DNA from: Chitinophaga pinensis
Lineage (GTDB): Bacteria; Bacteroidota; Bacteroidia; Chitinophagales; Chitinophagaceae
DNA: 64,000 nt
Assembly: GCA_945862385.1 (NCBI GenBank)
Contig: CAMAXV010000014.1
Location: forward strand, 1 to 64,000
Reading direction: 5' to 3'
Both the position numbers and the translations under genes were made by a program. How positions within the stretch are numbered: the first letter of the stretch is position 1; each line of letters begins with the position of its first letter. Under the pieces are notes generated by a model, which saw only the letters and a program-made list of their open reading frames with translations, did not search any database and was not told the DNA's origin. This document shows positions 8,584 through 17,165 of this stretch, in pieces.

Positions 8584-9806
8584 CAGACAACACTTAATTG
8601 CGGAACAGCAATAATGAATTTAATTCCCCTTTCCTGAAGTGGCGCTAACTGTTTTTTAACCTCATCTGCGATATTCCAGGGAAGAATAAGCAAGTAAGCT
8701 GCTGAATCTTGAAAAATTTGTTCGGCTGGCAAAATTGGAATGTGGCTTCCTGGCATTAACTTGAACTGCTTGGCTGGAGCTGCATCATAAACAACTGGTA
8801 ACAAATCAGCTCTTACACCAGCATAATTTAAAAGTGTATTACCTTTTGCAGCTGCACCATATGCAATGATGCGCTTATTGTCCTTTTTTTGCTCTAACAG
8901 GAAATTAAGCAGGTTATACTTTATTGTATCAACCTTTGTTTGAAAACCAGTATACGTAAGGATATCCTGTAAACCATGCTCGTTTTCAATATCTAAAATC
9001 CTCTGAACAGATGGGTCATCCTGACGTTGGTCTTCAGTGTGGCATCCATAAATCCGAATACTTCCTCCATGTGTGGGAATTTCATCTACCTTCCAGATAC
9101 GTAATCCGGCACTCAAAAATATTTTTGATACCGTGTACAAAGACAAATAGGAAAAATGTTCATGATAAATGGTATCAAACTGTATAAAGCGGAGTAGACT
9201 CAGCAAATGTGGAAATTCCAGTGTAATGGTACCATCATTTTTAAGCAATGCTTTGAGTCCCTTAGTAAAATCGTTAATATCCGGAACATGAGCGTAGACA
9301 TTATTCCCAATAATCAGATCTGCTTTACCCTGTTTATTTGCTAAACTGCTCCCCATAGACTCAGTAAAAAACTCTTGCAAAACCGGAATACCAAGCTTTT
9401 CAGCTTCAAGGGCTGTACTTTTAGTTGGCTCAATACCTAAACAAGGAATTCCTGCCTGCAAAAAATTCTTCAAAAGATAACCATCGTTAGAGGCTATTTC
9501 CACTACTTTACTTTGGGCATCCAGGTGCAAATCTGCAATCATTTTATCAGCATATTCTTTTGCATGTGCCAGCCAGCTAAGAGAAGTGCTTGAGAAATAA
9601 GCATAATCAGAATTAAAAAATACTTCTGCCTTTGCATAATCCTCTGTTTGAACCAGCCAACAGTTATGACATACCATGACTCTAAGCGGATAATATACTT
9701 CAGGCTTCTGTAAATCAGTAGGGCTGAGATATGAATTAGATGGAGGAGCAAATGCCAGATCCAGAAAAACATTTTCAAGGTTGGTACCACAATGTCTGCA
9801 ATTCAT
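8583..9806 (-). CDS. NDP-sugar C-methyltransferase with N-terminal zinc site
   Basis: This protein has the three-part build of TylC3-like C-methyltransferases. An N-terminal zinc-binding domain has CRHCG near the start and CHNC about 50 residues later. A central SAM domain has VVEIASNDGYLL and the HEHFSYLS motif. The C-terminal domain has RIIAYGAAAKGNTLLNY. Such enzymes methylate carbon 3 of a 4-keto-6-deoxy sugar. I prefer the ATG at 9806, which begins directly at the zinc domain and leaves a 1-bp gap after rfbC; the ATG at 9827 would overlap rfbC by 20 bases. It follows the CDP-glucose dehydratase and epimerase genes, so the substrate is probably a CDP-linked keto sugar. Confidence 0.83.
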   Translation of the reverse strand: MNCRHCGTNLENVFLDLAFAPPSNSYLSPTDLQKPEVYYPLRVMVCHNCWLVQTEDYAKAEVFFNSDYAYFSSTSLSWLAHAKEYADKMIADLHLDAQSKVVEIASNDGYLLKNFLQAGIPCLGIEPTKSTALEAEKLGIPVLQEFFTESMGSSLANKQGKADLIIGNNVYAHVPDINDFTKGLKALLKNDGTITLEFPHLLSLLRFIQFDTIYHEHFSYLSLYTVSKIFLSAGLRIWKVDEIPTHGGSIRIYGCHTEDQRQDDPSVQRILDIENEHGLQDILTYTGFQTKVDTIKYNLLNFLLEQKKDNKRIIAYGAAAKGNTLLNYAGVRADLLPVVYDAAPAKQFKLMPGSHIPILPAEQIFQDSAAYLLILPWNIADEVKKQLAPLQERGIKFIIAVPQLSVV

Positions 9807-9807
9807 A

Positions 9808-10365
9808 TTAACTAACTTTAATTCCATTAAATTTATTATTCAAAAACTCATGATTTTCATCACGAGGAGATAAATCAGTTATGGGCATTGGCCATGCAAT
9901 TCCCAGCATCGGATCCCTGGGATTTAAACCTCTCTCTGCAACTGGATTATAGTCGGCCGTATGAAAATAAATCAACTCACAATTGTCTGATATTGTTTGA
10001 AATCCATGAGCAAAACCCTCAGGAATCAATATGGATAGGAAGTCTTTATCAGACAACTTCACTGAAAAGCTTTGCAAAAAAGTTGGAGATCCTTCTCTGA
10101 TATCTACTACAATGTCCCATATTTCACCTTTGATGCAGGATACCATCTTGACTTCAGCAAAAGGTGGCTGCTGATAATGCATCCCCCTAACTGTTCCTGC
10201 CTGATGGGTCATTGTATGGTTGATTTGCCTGACAGATTTCTCTCCAAGAACTTTTTTCAAGGATTCGAAACAAAATAAACGTTCCAGATACCCTCTGTTA
10301 TCAAATTTTGGTTGACGTTGAATAAGGTACAGATCGGTAAAAGGGGTATCAATCACTTGAAGCAT
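9808..10365 (-). CDS. rfbC: dTDP-4-dehydrorhamnose 3,5-epimerase family protein
   Basis: A 185-residue cupin epimerase of the RmlC family. FDNRGYLERLF, the catalytic-histidine region GTVRGMHYQ, PEGFAHGFQT and YFHTADYNP with the conserved Tyr are all present. Classical RmlC acts on dTDP-4-keto-6-deoxyglucose, but here the gene lies 2 bp after rfbG and after rfbF, so the likely substrate is the CDP-linked keto sugar, epimerised at C3, C5 or both. No rmlA, rmlB or rmlD is present, which argues against dTDP-rhamnose synthesis at this locus. Confidence 0.86.
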   Translation of the reverse strand: MLQVIDTPFTDLYLIQRQPKFDNRGYLERLFCFESLKKVLGEKSVRQINHTMTHQAGTVRGMHYQQPPFAEVKMVSCIKGEIWDIVVDIREGSPTFLQSFSVKLSDKDFLSILIPEGFAHGFQTISDNCELIYFHTADYNPVAERGLNPRDPMLGIAWPMPITDLSPRDENHEFLNNKFNGIKVS

Positions 10366-10367
10366 AT

Positions 10368-11438
10368 CTATGAAGATTGATAGTCTAATATTTGCTTAAT
10401 CGAAAAATCGAGCATCTTATCCTTGTCATGTTTCCATGCCATATGCCAGGCGATAGTCATATCCAGGGCTTTTTCAAGTGAGAATTTTGGCTCCCATCCC
10501 AAAAGAACTTTAGCTTTTGTACTATCCAACTTGAGTAATCCTGCCTCATGGTTGCTCACTTGAGAATCAAGTTCCCACTTTATTGATGGAAAATAAGAGG
10601 CCAGTCTATTGACAATCCATGAGACTGGTCTGGAATCGCTGATGTCTGAACCGAAATTCCAAGGTCCATTGAAATCTTTACCAGCTGTCACTAATTTTTC
10701 TGCAAGACCTATATATCCTGATAAGGGTTCGAGTACATGCTGCCATGGCCTGATGGCATTGGGTGATCTGATGTATAATGTTTCCTGATCATCTATGGCC
10801 TTCAGAAAATCAGGAATCAAGCGGTCTTTCGACCAGTCTCCTCCTCCAATAACATTACCAGCCCTTACGCTGGCCACATGAATATCAGACTTATTAAAAA
10901 ATGAATTTATATAGGCAGAAGTTGCAAGTTCTGCACAAGCTTTACTGCTGGAATATGGATCATAACCACCTAATCTGTCTTCTTCCCTGTATGGCCAGAT
11001 CCATTCATTATTCTGATAGCATTTATCAGTCGTTACAATGACAACTGCCTTTACTGATTTTACTTGTCTTACCGCTTCCAATAAATTTACTGTTCCCATT
11101 AGATTTGTATCAAATGTTTCTCTGGGAGTAACATATGATTCCCTGACCAATGGTTGTGCTGCCAAATGAAATACAATTGCAGGCTGAGATTGCTGTAAAG
11201 CACTCAAGAGTTGCTCATAATCTCTGATATCACCTATTGTAGAACTGGTGATTAAATCCTCAAGTTTAGTTGTTTCAAAAAAGTTATTGGCCATTTGCGG
11301 GCTTAGGGCATAGCCATGAACATTAGCACCCAAAGTATTAAGCCACAATGAAAGCCACCCTCCCTTAAATCCGGTATGCCCGGTTAGAAAGACTGATTTA
11401 TCCTTCCAGAATCCGGCATTGATTACCAAATCTTCCAT
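10368..11438 (-). CDS. rfbG: CDP-glucose 4,6-dehydratase
   Basis: A 356-residue extended SDR dehydratase. [17 protein letters not shown] near residue 17 is diagnostic for Rfb[10 protein letters not shown] provides the Tyr/Lys pair, and [12 protein letters not shown] is family-typical. It removes water from CDP-glucose to give CDP-4-dehydro-6-deoxyglucose. Its start overlaps the end of rfbF by 16 bases, so the two are translationally linked and perform consecutive steps. No RfbH-type 3-dehydrase follows, so the pathway does not look like the usual route to 3,6-dideoxyhexoses. Confidence 0.92.
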   Translation of the reverse strand: MEDLVINAGFWKDKSVFLTGHTGFKGGWLSLWLNTLGANVHGYALSPQMANNFFETTKLEDLITSSTIGDIRDYEQLLSALQQSQPAIVFHLAAQPLVRESYVTPRETFDTNLMGTVNLLEAVRQVKSVKAVVIVTTDKCYQNNEWIWPYREEDRLGGYDPYSSSKACAELATSAYINSFFNKSDIHVASVRAGNVIGGGDWSKDRLIPDFLKAIDDQETLYIRSPNAIRPWQHVLEPLSGYIGLAEKLVTAGKDFNGPWNFGSDISDSRPVSWIVNRLASYFPSIKWELDSQVSNHEAGLLKLDSTKAKVLLGWEPKFSLEKALDMTIAWHMAWKHDKDKMLDFSIKQILDYQSS

Positions 11439-12196
11439 GGTGCATTATTTTTTTCCCACAAATCATTTAATAATGTCTTCTCTCTTAAAGTATCCATTGG
11501 CTGCCAGAAACCAGTGTGTTTATAAGCGAACAGTTGCTGATCTTTTGCAAGTCCGGTTAATGGCCCATCTTCCCAAACGGTACTATCTTCAGAAATTCTG
11601 TCGATTACAGCAGGATGAAGAACGAAAAAGCCTCCATTGATCCAGCTTCCATCACCCTCAGGTTTTTCTTGAAAATAATCTACAGAACTGTTACTACCCA
11701 ACTTAAGTGCGCCATATCTTCCGGGAGGTCTTGTAGCAGTAAGTGTAGCAAGTTTTCCGTGTTGACTGTGAAAATCAATTAACGCAGTTATGTCAATATC
11801 TCCAACACCATCACCATAAGTGAAGCAAAAAGGCTCATCTTCATTGAGGTATTTTCTGACCCGCTTAAGTCTGCCTCCAGTCATTGTATTATCACCGGTA
11901 TCTACCAATGTTACCTGCCATGGTTCTGTTTGATTCTGATGGATCTTCATGGTGTTGTCTCTTAGAGAAAAAGTGACATCAGACATGTGCAGAAAGTAAT
12001 TAGCAAAATACTCTTTAATCAGATAGCCCTTGTAACCACAACAAATAATGAAATCATTCACACCATGTGCTGAATAGATTTTTAAAATATGCCATAAAAT
12101 AGGTTTACCACCAATTTCAATCATTGGCTTTGGCTTCAGATGAGTCTCCTCAGAAATCCTGGTCCCCAATCCTCCGGCAAGTATTACAGCTTTCAT
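11423..12196 (-). CDS. rfbF: glucose-1-phosphate cytidylyltransferase
   Basis: RfbF makes CDP-glucose from CTP and glucose 1-phosphate, the entry step of the operon. The nucleotidyltransferase motif [16 protein letters not shown] opens the protein, followed by [17 protein letters not shown] and [13 protein letters not shown] choose the ATG at 12196 (MKAVILAGG), which gives the usual family N-terminus; an in-frame ATG at 12208 would add four residues. It is the first gene of a six-gene minus-strand operon ending at 6924. A TAnnTTTG box at 12235-12242 lies 38 bp upstream of the chosen start. Confidence 0.93.
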   Translation of the reverse strand: MKAVILAGGLGTRISEETHLKPKPMIEIGGKPILWHILKIYSAHGVNDFIICCGYKGYLIKEYFANYFLHMSDVTFSLRDNTMKIHQNQTEPWQVTLVDTGDNTMTGGRLKRVRKYLNEDEPFCFTYGDGVGDIDITALIDFHSQHGKLATLTATRPPGRYGALKLGSNSSVDYFQEKPEGDGSWINGGFFVLHPAVIDRISEDSTVWEDGPLTGLAKDQQLFAYKHTGFWQPMDTLREKTLLNDLWEKNNAPWKIW

Positions 12197-12234
12197 GCTT
12201 CTTGTCATTAATAGATATCAAAATGGCTAGGCTT

Positions 12235-12242
12235 CAAAGATA
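12235..12242 (-). promoter_or_regulatory. -7 promoter box of the CDP-sugar operon
   Basis: Read on the minus strand this is TATCTTTG, a perfect TAnnTTTG. It stands about 38 bases before the chosen rfbF start and is the only good match in the 176-bp gap between rfbF and prfC. The -33 element is unclear. Confidence 0.45.
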
Positions 12243-12384
12243 TTGAACTAAATTCCCGATTTTATTCAAATTGAACAATATAATTGGTCTAGCATAAAAA
12301 TATAGGCTCAAAATTGACAAATTGGATAACTCCAACAATATTCTACGAACAGCAAAGGTTCAATAAAATCTCACATCTCTCCTC

Positions 12385-13971
12385 TCACTTGTGAATTTCT
12401 GAACTGAAATGGAATTGTATGCCCGGATTATTGGCAATCTCCGTATTCAGGAACCATTCACTTTGGGCCAGGTAAACGGTATGTCCGTCTTTATCTGTTA
12501 CGATATTTGATGTTTTGAAACGGGTAAAATCATCGAGCTTTGACTTATCGTCAGCTGTCAACCAGCAGGCCTTATAAAAAGGCAGTGCGTTGAATTGTAC
12601 CGATGCCCCATATTCCTGCAAAAGCCTGTATTGAATTACCTCAAACTGCAGATCACCCACACAGCCAATTATTTTCCTGTTTCCGTTATGCTGTGTAAAC
12701 AACTGTGCCACGCCCTCGTCTGTGAGCTGATTGAGACCTTTTTCCAGCTGTTTTGTTTTCATCGGGTCTTTATTGACCACTTCCTTGAAAATTTCAGGAG
12801 AGAAACTTGGGATACCTGTATAATAAAAATCTTCTCCCTCCGTGAGGGTGTCCCCTATTTTGAAGTTACCCGTGTCAAAAAGTCCAACTACATCTCCGGG
12901 ATATGCCTCTTCGATGACATCCTTATCCCGTGCCAGGAAACTGTATGGATTGCTGAATCTGACATCCTTATCCAATCTAACGTGGTGATAAAAAGTATTT
13001 CTCTCAAATTTTCCTGAGCAAACACGCAAGAAAGCTATCCTGTCGCGGTGCTTGGGATCAAGGTTGGCGTGTATTTTGAAGATGAAGCCACTGAACTTAT
13101 TTTCCTGCACATCTACAAACCTTGCTGTTGTTTCACGGCTTCTTGGTTCCGGAGAAATGCGAATGAAAGTGTCAAGCAATTCACGCACACCGAAATTATT
13201 GATAGCACTACCAAAGAAAACCGGGGCTTTTTTACCCTCCAGATAGGCAGCATTATCAAAATCACCATAAACGCCTTCGATTAAATCAACATCTTCCCGC
13301 AATTGTCCGGCATCCTTATCCCCCACAAGCTGATTCAACATCGGATCCTCCAGGTTATCAATCTTCACACTTTCCTCAACCGTTACCTTTTGATTGGGCT
13401 GAAATAACAGCAGGCTTTTGTCGTAAAGATTATACACACCCTTGAATTCCTTACCATTGTTTATTGGCCAACTTAACGGGTGCAGCTGTATGCGAAGTTC
13501 TTTTTCAATTTCATCAAGCAAATCGAAAGGATTTTTACCATCCCTGTCCATTTTATTGATGAATACAATGACCGGTGTATCGCGCATGCGACAAACCTCC
13601 ATCAGCTTTCTGGTTTGCTCTTCTACACCTTTCACGCCATCCACAACCAGCACAACACTGTCTACAGCAGTCAGGGTGCGGTAGGTATCTTCAGCAAAAT
13701 CCTTGTGACCGGGGGTATCCAGGAGGTTGATAAGCATTCCTTTATACTCAAAAGACATCACTGATGTGGCTACGCTGATTCCCCTTTGTCTTTCAATTTC
13801 CATGAAATCACTGGTAGCATGCTTTTTTATCTTGTTACTCTTTACAGCTCCTGCGGTCTGGATGGCACCTCCGAAAAGGAGAAATTTTTCTGTAAGCGTA
13901 GTTTTACCAGCATCCGGGTGGGAGATAATAGCGAAGGTTCTCCTCTTTTTAATTTCGTTTTCGTATTTCAT
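12385..13971 (-). CDS. prfC: peptide chain release factor 3
   Basis: RF3 is the translational GTPase that recycles RF1 and RF2 from the ribosome after termination. The GTPase motifs are complete: [12 protein letters not shown] (G1), [12 protein letters not shown] (G3) and FINKMDRDG (G4). About 528 residues is normal. I choose the ATG at 13971 ([19 protein letters not shown]) rather than 13989, because a promoter box at 13987-13994 overlaps the upstream ATG and would exclude it from the mRNA. It is a single-gene transcription unit between the sugar operon and the divergent permease gene. Confidence 0.94.
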   Translation of the reverse strand: MKYENEIKKRRTFAIISHPDAGKTTLTEKFLLFGGAIQTAGAVKSNKIKKHATSDFMEIERQRGISVATSVMSFEYKGMLINLLDTPGHKDFAEDTYRTLTAVDSVVLVVDGVKGVEEQTRKLMEVCRMRDTPVIVFINKMDRDGKNPFDLLDEIEKELRIQLHPLSWPINNGKEFKGVYNLYDKSLLLFQPNQKVTVEESVKIDNLEDPMLNQLVGDKDAGQLREDVDLIEGVYGDFDNAAYLEGKKAPVFFGSAINNFGVRELLDTFIRISPEPRSRETTARFVDVQENKFSGFIFKIHANLDPKHRDRIAFLRVCSGKFERNTFYHHVRLDKDVRFSNPYSFLARDKDVIEEAYPGDVVGLFDTGNFKIGDTLTEGEDFYYTGIPSFSPEIFKEVVNKDPMKTKQLEKGLNQLTDEGVAQLFTQHNGNRKIIGCVGDLQFEVIQYRLLQEYGASVQFNALPFYKACWLTADDKSKLDDFTRFKTSNIVTDKDGHTVYLAQSEWFLNTEIANNPGIQFHFSSEIHK

Positions 13972-13986
13972 GTGTTGATTGGGCTG

Positions 13987-13994
13987 CAAAGATA
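13987..13994 (-). promoter_or_regulatory. -7 promoter box of prfC
   Basis: The minus strand reads TATCTTTG, matching TAnnTTTG. Transcription would start near 13980, downstream of the alternative ATG at 13989, which supports the start at 13971. No clear -33 TTTG is seen. Confidence 0.5.
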
Positions 13995-14097
13995 AGGATG
14001 GTTAGGGAATAGATGACCGGAATAACACGCCAATCATCCATTCGTCCCTTTCCTCACCCCTTCAGCATAATTTAAACCAACACAATGTTGAATATCG

Positions 14098-14105
14098 TAA
14101 TTTTG
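14098..14105 (+). promoter_or_regulatory. -7 promoter box abutting the permease start
   Basis: TAATTTTG ends only 4 bases before the ATG at 14110. If used, transcription would begin at or next to the start codon and give a leaderless mRNA. Confidence 0.45.
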
Positions 14106-14109
14106 CAAG

Positions 14110-15360
14110 ATGAGAAAGACCTTGGAAATTGTATGGACCACCCTCAAACTGGCTGTACAGGAATTGGGTAAAAATAAGCTCAGGACTTTTTTATCTCTTT
14201 TCGGTGTTACCATTGGGATATTTTGCATCATAGGCGTGCTTGCCACAGTAAGCAGTCTGGAACGCAATATTCAGGATGGTGTTAAATCGCTTGGGTCAAA
14301 CACTATTTATATTGATAAATGGGATTATCAGGGTGGCGCTGAATATCCATGGTGGAAATATGTAAACAGACCCAGTCCAAAGTTGATTGAAACCAAACTC
14401 ATCCGCGAAAAAGTTAATGCCAATATCAATATCGTTTTCAATTTCACCACGCAGTCATTTATTCAATACGAGAATGACAAGCTGGATGGTATCAATTACC
14501 ATGGAATTACAGAAGAGTTTGACAAAATTCAGCCTGTGGAGATTCAGTATGGCCGATACCTCAATCAAATAGAATTTGATCAGGGAACGGCAAGCATTCT
14601 GATTGGATATGACAACGCTGAAAAGCTTTTTGGAAGAGCTGAGAAAGCATTGGGAAAAGTTGTTGACCTCAGGAATAAAAAAGCCGTAATTGTTGGAGTA
14701 ATAAAAAAACAAGGAAAAAGCTTTATAGAGGGATGGCAGTTTGACCAGAGTATCCTGCTTTCTTACAGGTTCATGAAACAAATGCTTTTCAATGAGCGCT
14801 TCAACAACCCAAAGATTATTGTGAAAGGTCCGGAGAACATGAGCACAGACGCACTAAAGGATGAGCTTAAAGGAGCGATGAGGTCCATACACAGACTCGG
14901 ACCAACAGAGGAAGACGACTTCGCGTTGAATGCCATCAGTGACTTCAGTAAGGCCGTGAGTTCCTTATTTGGCAGTGTTAACCTGGGAGGCTGGATGATC
15001 GGACTCCTTAGCCTCATTGTAGGAGCATTTGGGATTGCCAACATCATGTTTGTAACCGTGAGGGAAAGGACACCAGTAATAGGTCTAAAAAAAGCCATTG
15101 GCGCTAAAAAGAGAACCATCCTGATGGAGTTTTTGCTTGAAAGTGCACTGATTTGCATCATTGGCGGATTGATTGGCATTATCCTTGTGGTGCTGATGGC
15201 ACAACTGTTAAGTGCTGCTTTCAATTTCCCTGTATTTGTTTCAGGAAACATTCTGGCACTGGCCCTTGGCATCTGCATTGGCATTGGGGTTCTGGCTGGA
15301 ATCATCCCTGCTATGATTGCAGCCAAAATGGACCCTGTTGTTGCCATTCGATCTAAATAA
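14110..15360 (+). CDS. MacB-type ABC transporter permease (FtsX family)
   Basis: The 416-residue protein has the MacB/FtsX layout. A cytoplasmic start is followed by a first membrane segment near residues 22-45 (LFGVTIGIFCIIGVLATV), a large periplasmic MacB_PCD-like domain to about residue 285, and three further membrane segments. RERTPVIGLKKAIGAKKR between segments 2 and 3 is the conserved coupling loop. Such permeases work with a MacB-type ATPase to export or extract lipoproteins or small molecules across the periplasm. No ATPase gene adjoins it, so the partner must be encoded elsewhere. Confidence 0.87.
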   Translation: MRKTLEIVWTTLKLAVQELGKNKLRTFLSLFGVTIGIFCIIGVLATVSSLERNIQDGVKSLGSNTIYIDKWDYQGGAEYPWWKYVNRPSPKLIETKLIREKVNANINIVFNFTTQSFIQYENDKLDGINYHGITEEFDKIQPVEIQYGRYLNQIEFDQGTASILIGYDNAEKLFGRAEKALGKVVDLRNKKAVIVGVIKKQGKSFIEGWQFDQSILLSYRFMKQMLFNERFNNPKIIVKGPENMSTDALKDELKGAMRSIHRLGPTEEDDFALNAISDFSKAVSSLFGSVNLGGWMIGLLSLIVGAFGIANIMFVTVRERTPVIGLKKAIGAKKRTILMEFLLESALICIIGGLIGIILVVLMAQLLSAAFNFPVFVSGNILALALGICIGIGVLAGIIPAMIAAKMDPVVAIRSK

Positions 15361-15395
15361 TCAGTTACTGAACCTATCGATTAAACCAGTCTTCA

Positions 15396-15403
15396 TACAT
15401 TTG
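15396..15403 (+). promoter_or_regulatory. -7 promoter box abutting the tsaD start
   Basis: TACATTTG fits TAnnTTTG and ends 4 bases before the tsaD ATG, again implying a leaderless or nearly leaderless message. Confidence 0.45.
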
Positions 15404-15407
15404 CAAC

Positions 15408-16424
15408 ATGACTGGTGATCAGGATATAATTATACTGGGGATTGAGTCTTCCTGTGATGAAACTTCAGCTTCCATATGCAGAAACGGTGAAGTGCTTTCA
15501 AATATAATTGCCACGCAATCTATCCATACTGCTTATGGAGGTGTGGTTCCAGAACTTGCCAGCAGGGCACATATGCAAAATATTGTACCTGTTGTTGATG
15601 ATGCAATCCGAAATGCCGGCATTACTTTACAGGATGTGGATGCAATTGCATTTACTCAAGCACCAGGATTAATTGGCGCCCTGCTCGTAGGAGCCGGATT
15701 TGCAAAATCTCTTGCCATTTCACTTCATATTCCTGTTATAGGCGTGCACCACATGCAGGCCCATGTGCTTTCAAATCTGATTGAAAAACCAGTACCTGAA
15801 TTCCCATTTCTTTGTCTGACTGTTAGCGGTGGACATACCCAAATAGTTTTATGCCGTTCCCCGCTTGACCTTGAGATACTCGGTGAAACCATAGATGATG
15901 CGGCAGGAGAAGCTTTTGACAAATCCGCCAAATTGCTGGGCCTGCCTTATCCCGGTGGACCATTGATCGATAAATATGCAGCTACAGGAAACCCGGAAAA
16001 ATTTCAATTTGCTGAGCCACAAATTGAAGGACTGAATTTTAGTTTCAGCGGTTTGAAAACATCAGTGCTGTATTTTCTGCAAAAAGAAGTAAAGCAAAAC
16101 CCCGATTTCATCCAGCAAAATCTGCATGACCTGTGCGCCTCTGTTCAGCATACCATTATCAAAATACTTTTGAAAAAACTAAAGAAAGCAAGTCTTGAAA
16201 CAGGCATCAGAGCAATATGCCTGGCTGGAGGAGTTTCTGCTAACAAGGGCTTAAGAAGTGCTTTGCAGGAAATGGCAATCAAGTATCATTGGCAAGTTCA
16301 CATCCCATCGTTTGAGTTCTGCACAGACAATGCAGCGATGATTGCACTGACGGGGTATCATTATTTTTTAAATGGAAAGTTTAGCTCCCTCCGAACCAGT
16401 GCATCTGCAAGGGCAACCTGGTAA
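15408..16424 (+). CDS. tsaD: tRNA N6-adenosine threonylcarbamoyltransferase
   Basis: TsaD transfers the threonylcarbamoyl group to A37 of tRNAs that read ANN codons, working with TsaB and TsaE. ILGIESSCDETSAS is the ASKHA nucleotide-binding start, HHMQAHV near residue 110 holds the metal-binding histidines, and TVSGGHTQIVL follows. ICLAGGVSANKGLR and the CTDNAAMIA motif complete the fold. At 338 residues it is full length. The neighbouring trmN6 gene, 13 bp downstream on the same strand, also encodes a tRNA A37 enzyme, so the pair is a small tRNA-modification operon. Confidence 0.95.
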   Translation: MTGDQDIIILGIESSCDETSASICRNGEVLSNIIATQSIHTAYGGVVPELASRAHMQNIVPVVDDAIRNAGITLQDVDAIAFTQAPGLIGALLVGAGFAKSLAISLHIPVIGVHHMQAHVLSNLIEKPVPEFPFLCLTVSGGHTQIVLCRSPLDLEILGETIDDAAGEAFDKSAKLLGLPYPGGPLIDKYAATGNPEKFQFAEPQIEGLNFSFSGLKTSVLYFLQKEVKQNPDFIQQNLHDLCASVQHTIIKILLKKLKKASLETGIRAICLAGGVSANKGLRSALQEMAIKYHWQVHIPSFEFCTDNAAMIALTGYHYFLNGKFSSLRTSASARATW

Positions 16425-16437
16425 CCTCTGAATTTAC

Positions 16438-17142
16438 ATGGCCAATAATTATTTCCATTTCAAACAATTTACCGTAATACAGGAACATTGTGCCATGAAA
16501 GTAAGCACTGATTCCTGCCTTTTTGGTGCATGGATAGCTGAACAACTCGAAGATCCAAAACATATCCTCGATATTGGTGCAGGCACAGGATTACTGAGCT
16601 TGATGAGTGCACAGCACAGTCAGGCACATATTGATGCTGTAGAAATTGAACCGTGTTGTTTTCAACAGTTAAGTGCAAATTTTGCTTCATCACCCTGGAA
16701 AGAAAGACTGACAGCTGTTGAAGGAGATATACTCAGTTTCAAAACTGAAAAGGAATACCAAACGATCATATCGAATCCGCCATTTTATGAAAAACAACTT
16801 GAATCACCAGATGAGGCTACCAATCTTGCAAGACATGGACTCAATCTGGAGAGACTGATTGAAAAAGTTAATGAACTGCTCTCTGTAACAGGAAACTTTT
16901 ATCTTCTGATGCCCTATTACAGACTTGATGACTGTTTAGCATCAGCCGTTGGGGTAGGCCTTACAGTGAGCAAGATTACAACAGTGAAACATTCACCTGA
17001 TCATAAGCCATTTCGGGTGATGATGAAGTTTTGCAAGCAAGCTGCTTTAACTGAAACTGATAACATCGATATATACAATCACGAAAAGGTTTACAGTACC
17101 CGTTTCAAGACCTTACTCAGCTCCTTTTACCAACAAATTTAG
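16438..17142 (+). CDS. trmN6: tRNA1(Val) (adenine(37)-N6)-methyltransferase
   Basis: A 234-residue SAM methyltransferase of the YfiC/TrmN6 family. HILDIGAGTGLLSLM near residue 41 is motif I, and IISNPPFYEKQL near residue 110 is the NPPF catalytic motif for N6-adenine methylation. The N-terminal FHFKQFTVIQEHCAMKV is typical of the family. The substrate is tRNA-Val A37 in E. coli; specificity here is assumed. It follows tsaD closely and is convergent with rseP. Confidence 0.86.
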   Translation: MANNYFHFKQFTVIQEHCAMKVSTDSCLFGAWIAEQLEDPKHILDIGAGTGLLSLMSAQHSQAHIDAVEIEPCCFQQLSANFASSPWKERLTAVEGDILSFKTEKEYQTIISNPPFYEKQLESPDEATNLARHGLNLERLIEKVNELLSVTGNFYLLMPYYRLDDCLASAVGVGLTVSKITTVKHSPDHKPFRVMMKFCKQAALTETDNIDIYNHEKVYSTRFKTLLSSFYQQI

Positions 17143-17165
17143 CTCATCAGCAGAAGCAGGTTAGA

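Noticed and set aside
14763-15347. A 194-residue minus-strand frame opposite the permease gene
   Set aside because: It is the shadow of a long membrane-protein gene; its sequence is low-complexity and shows no family motif.
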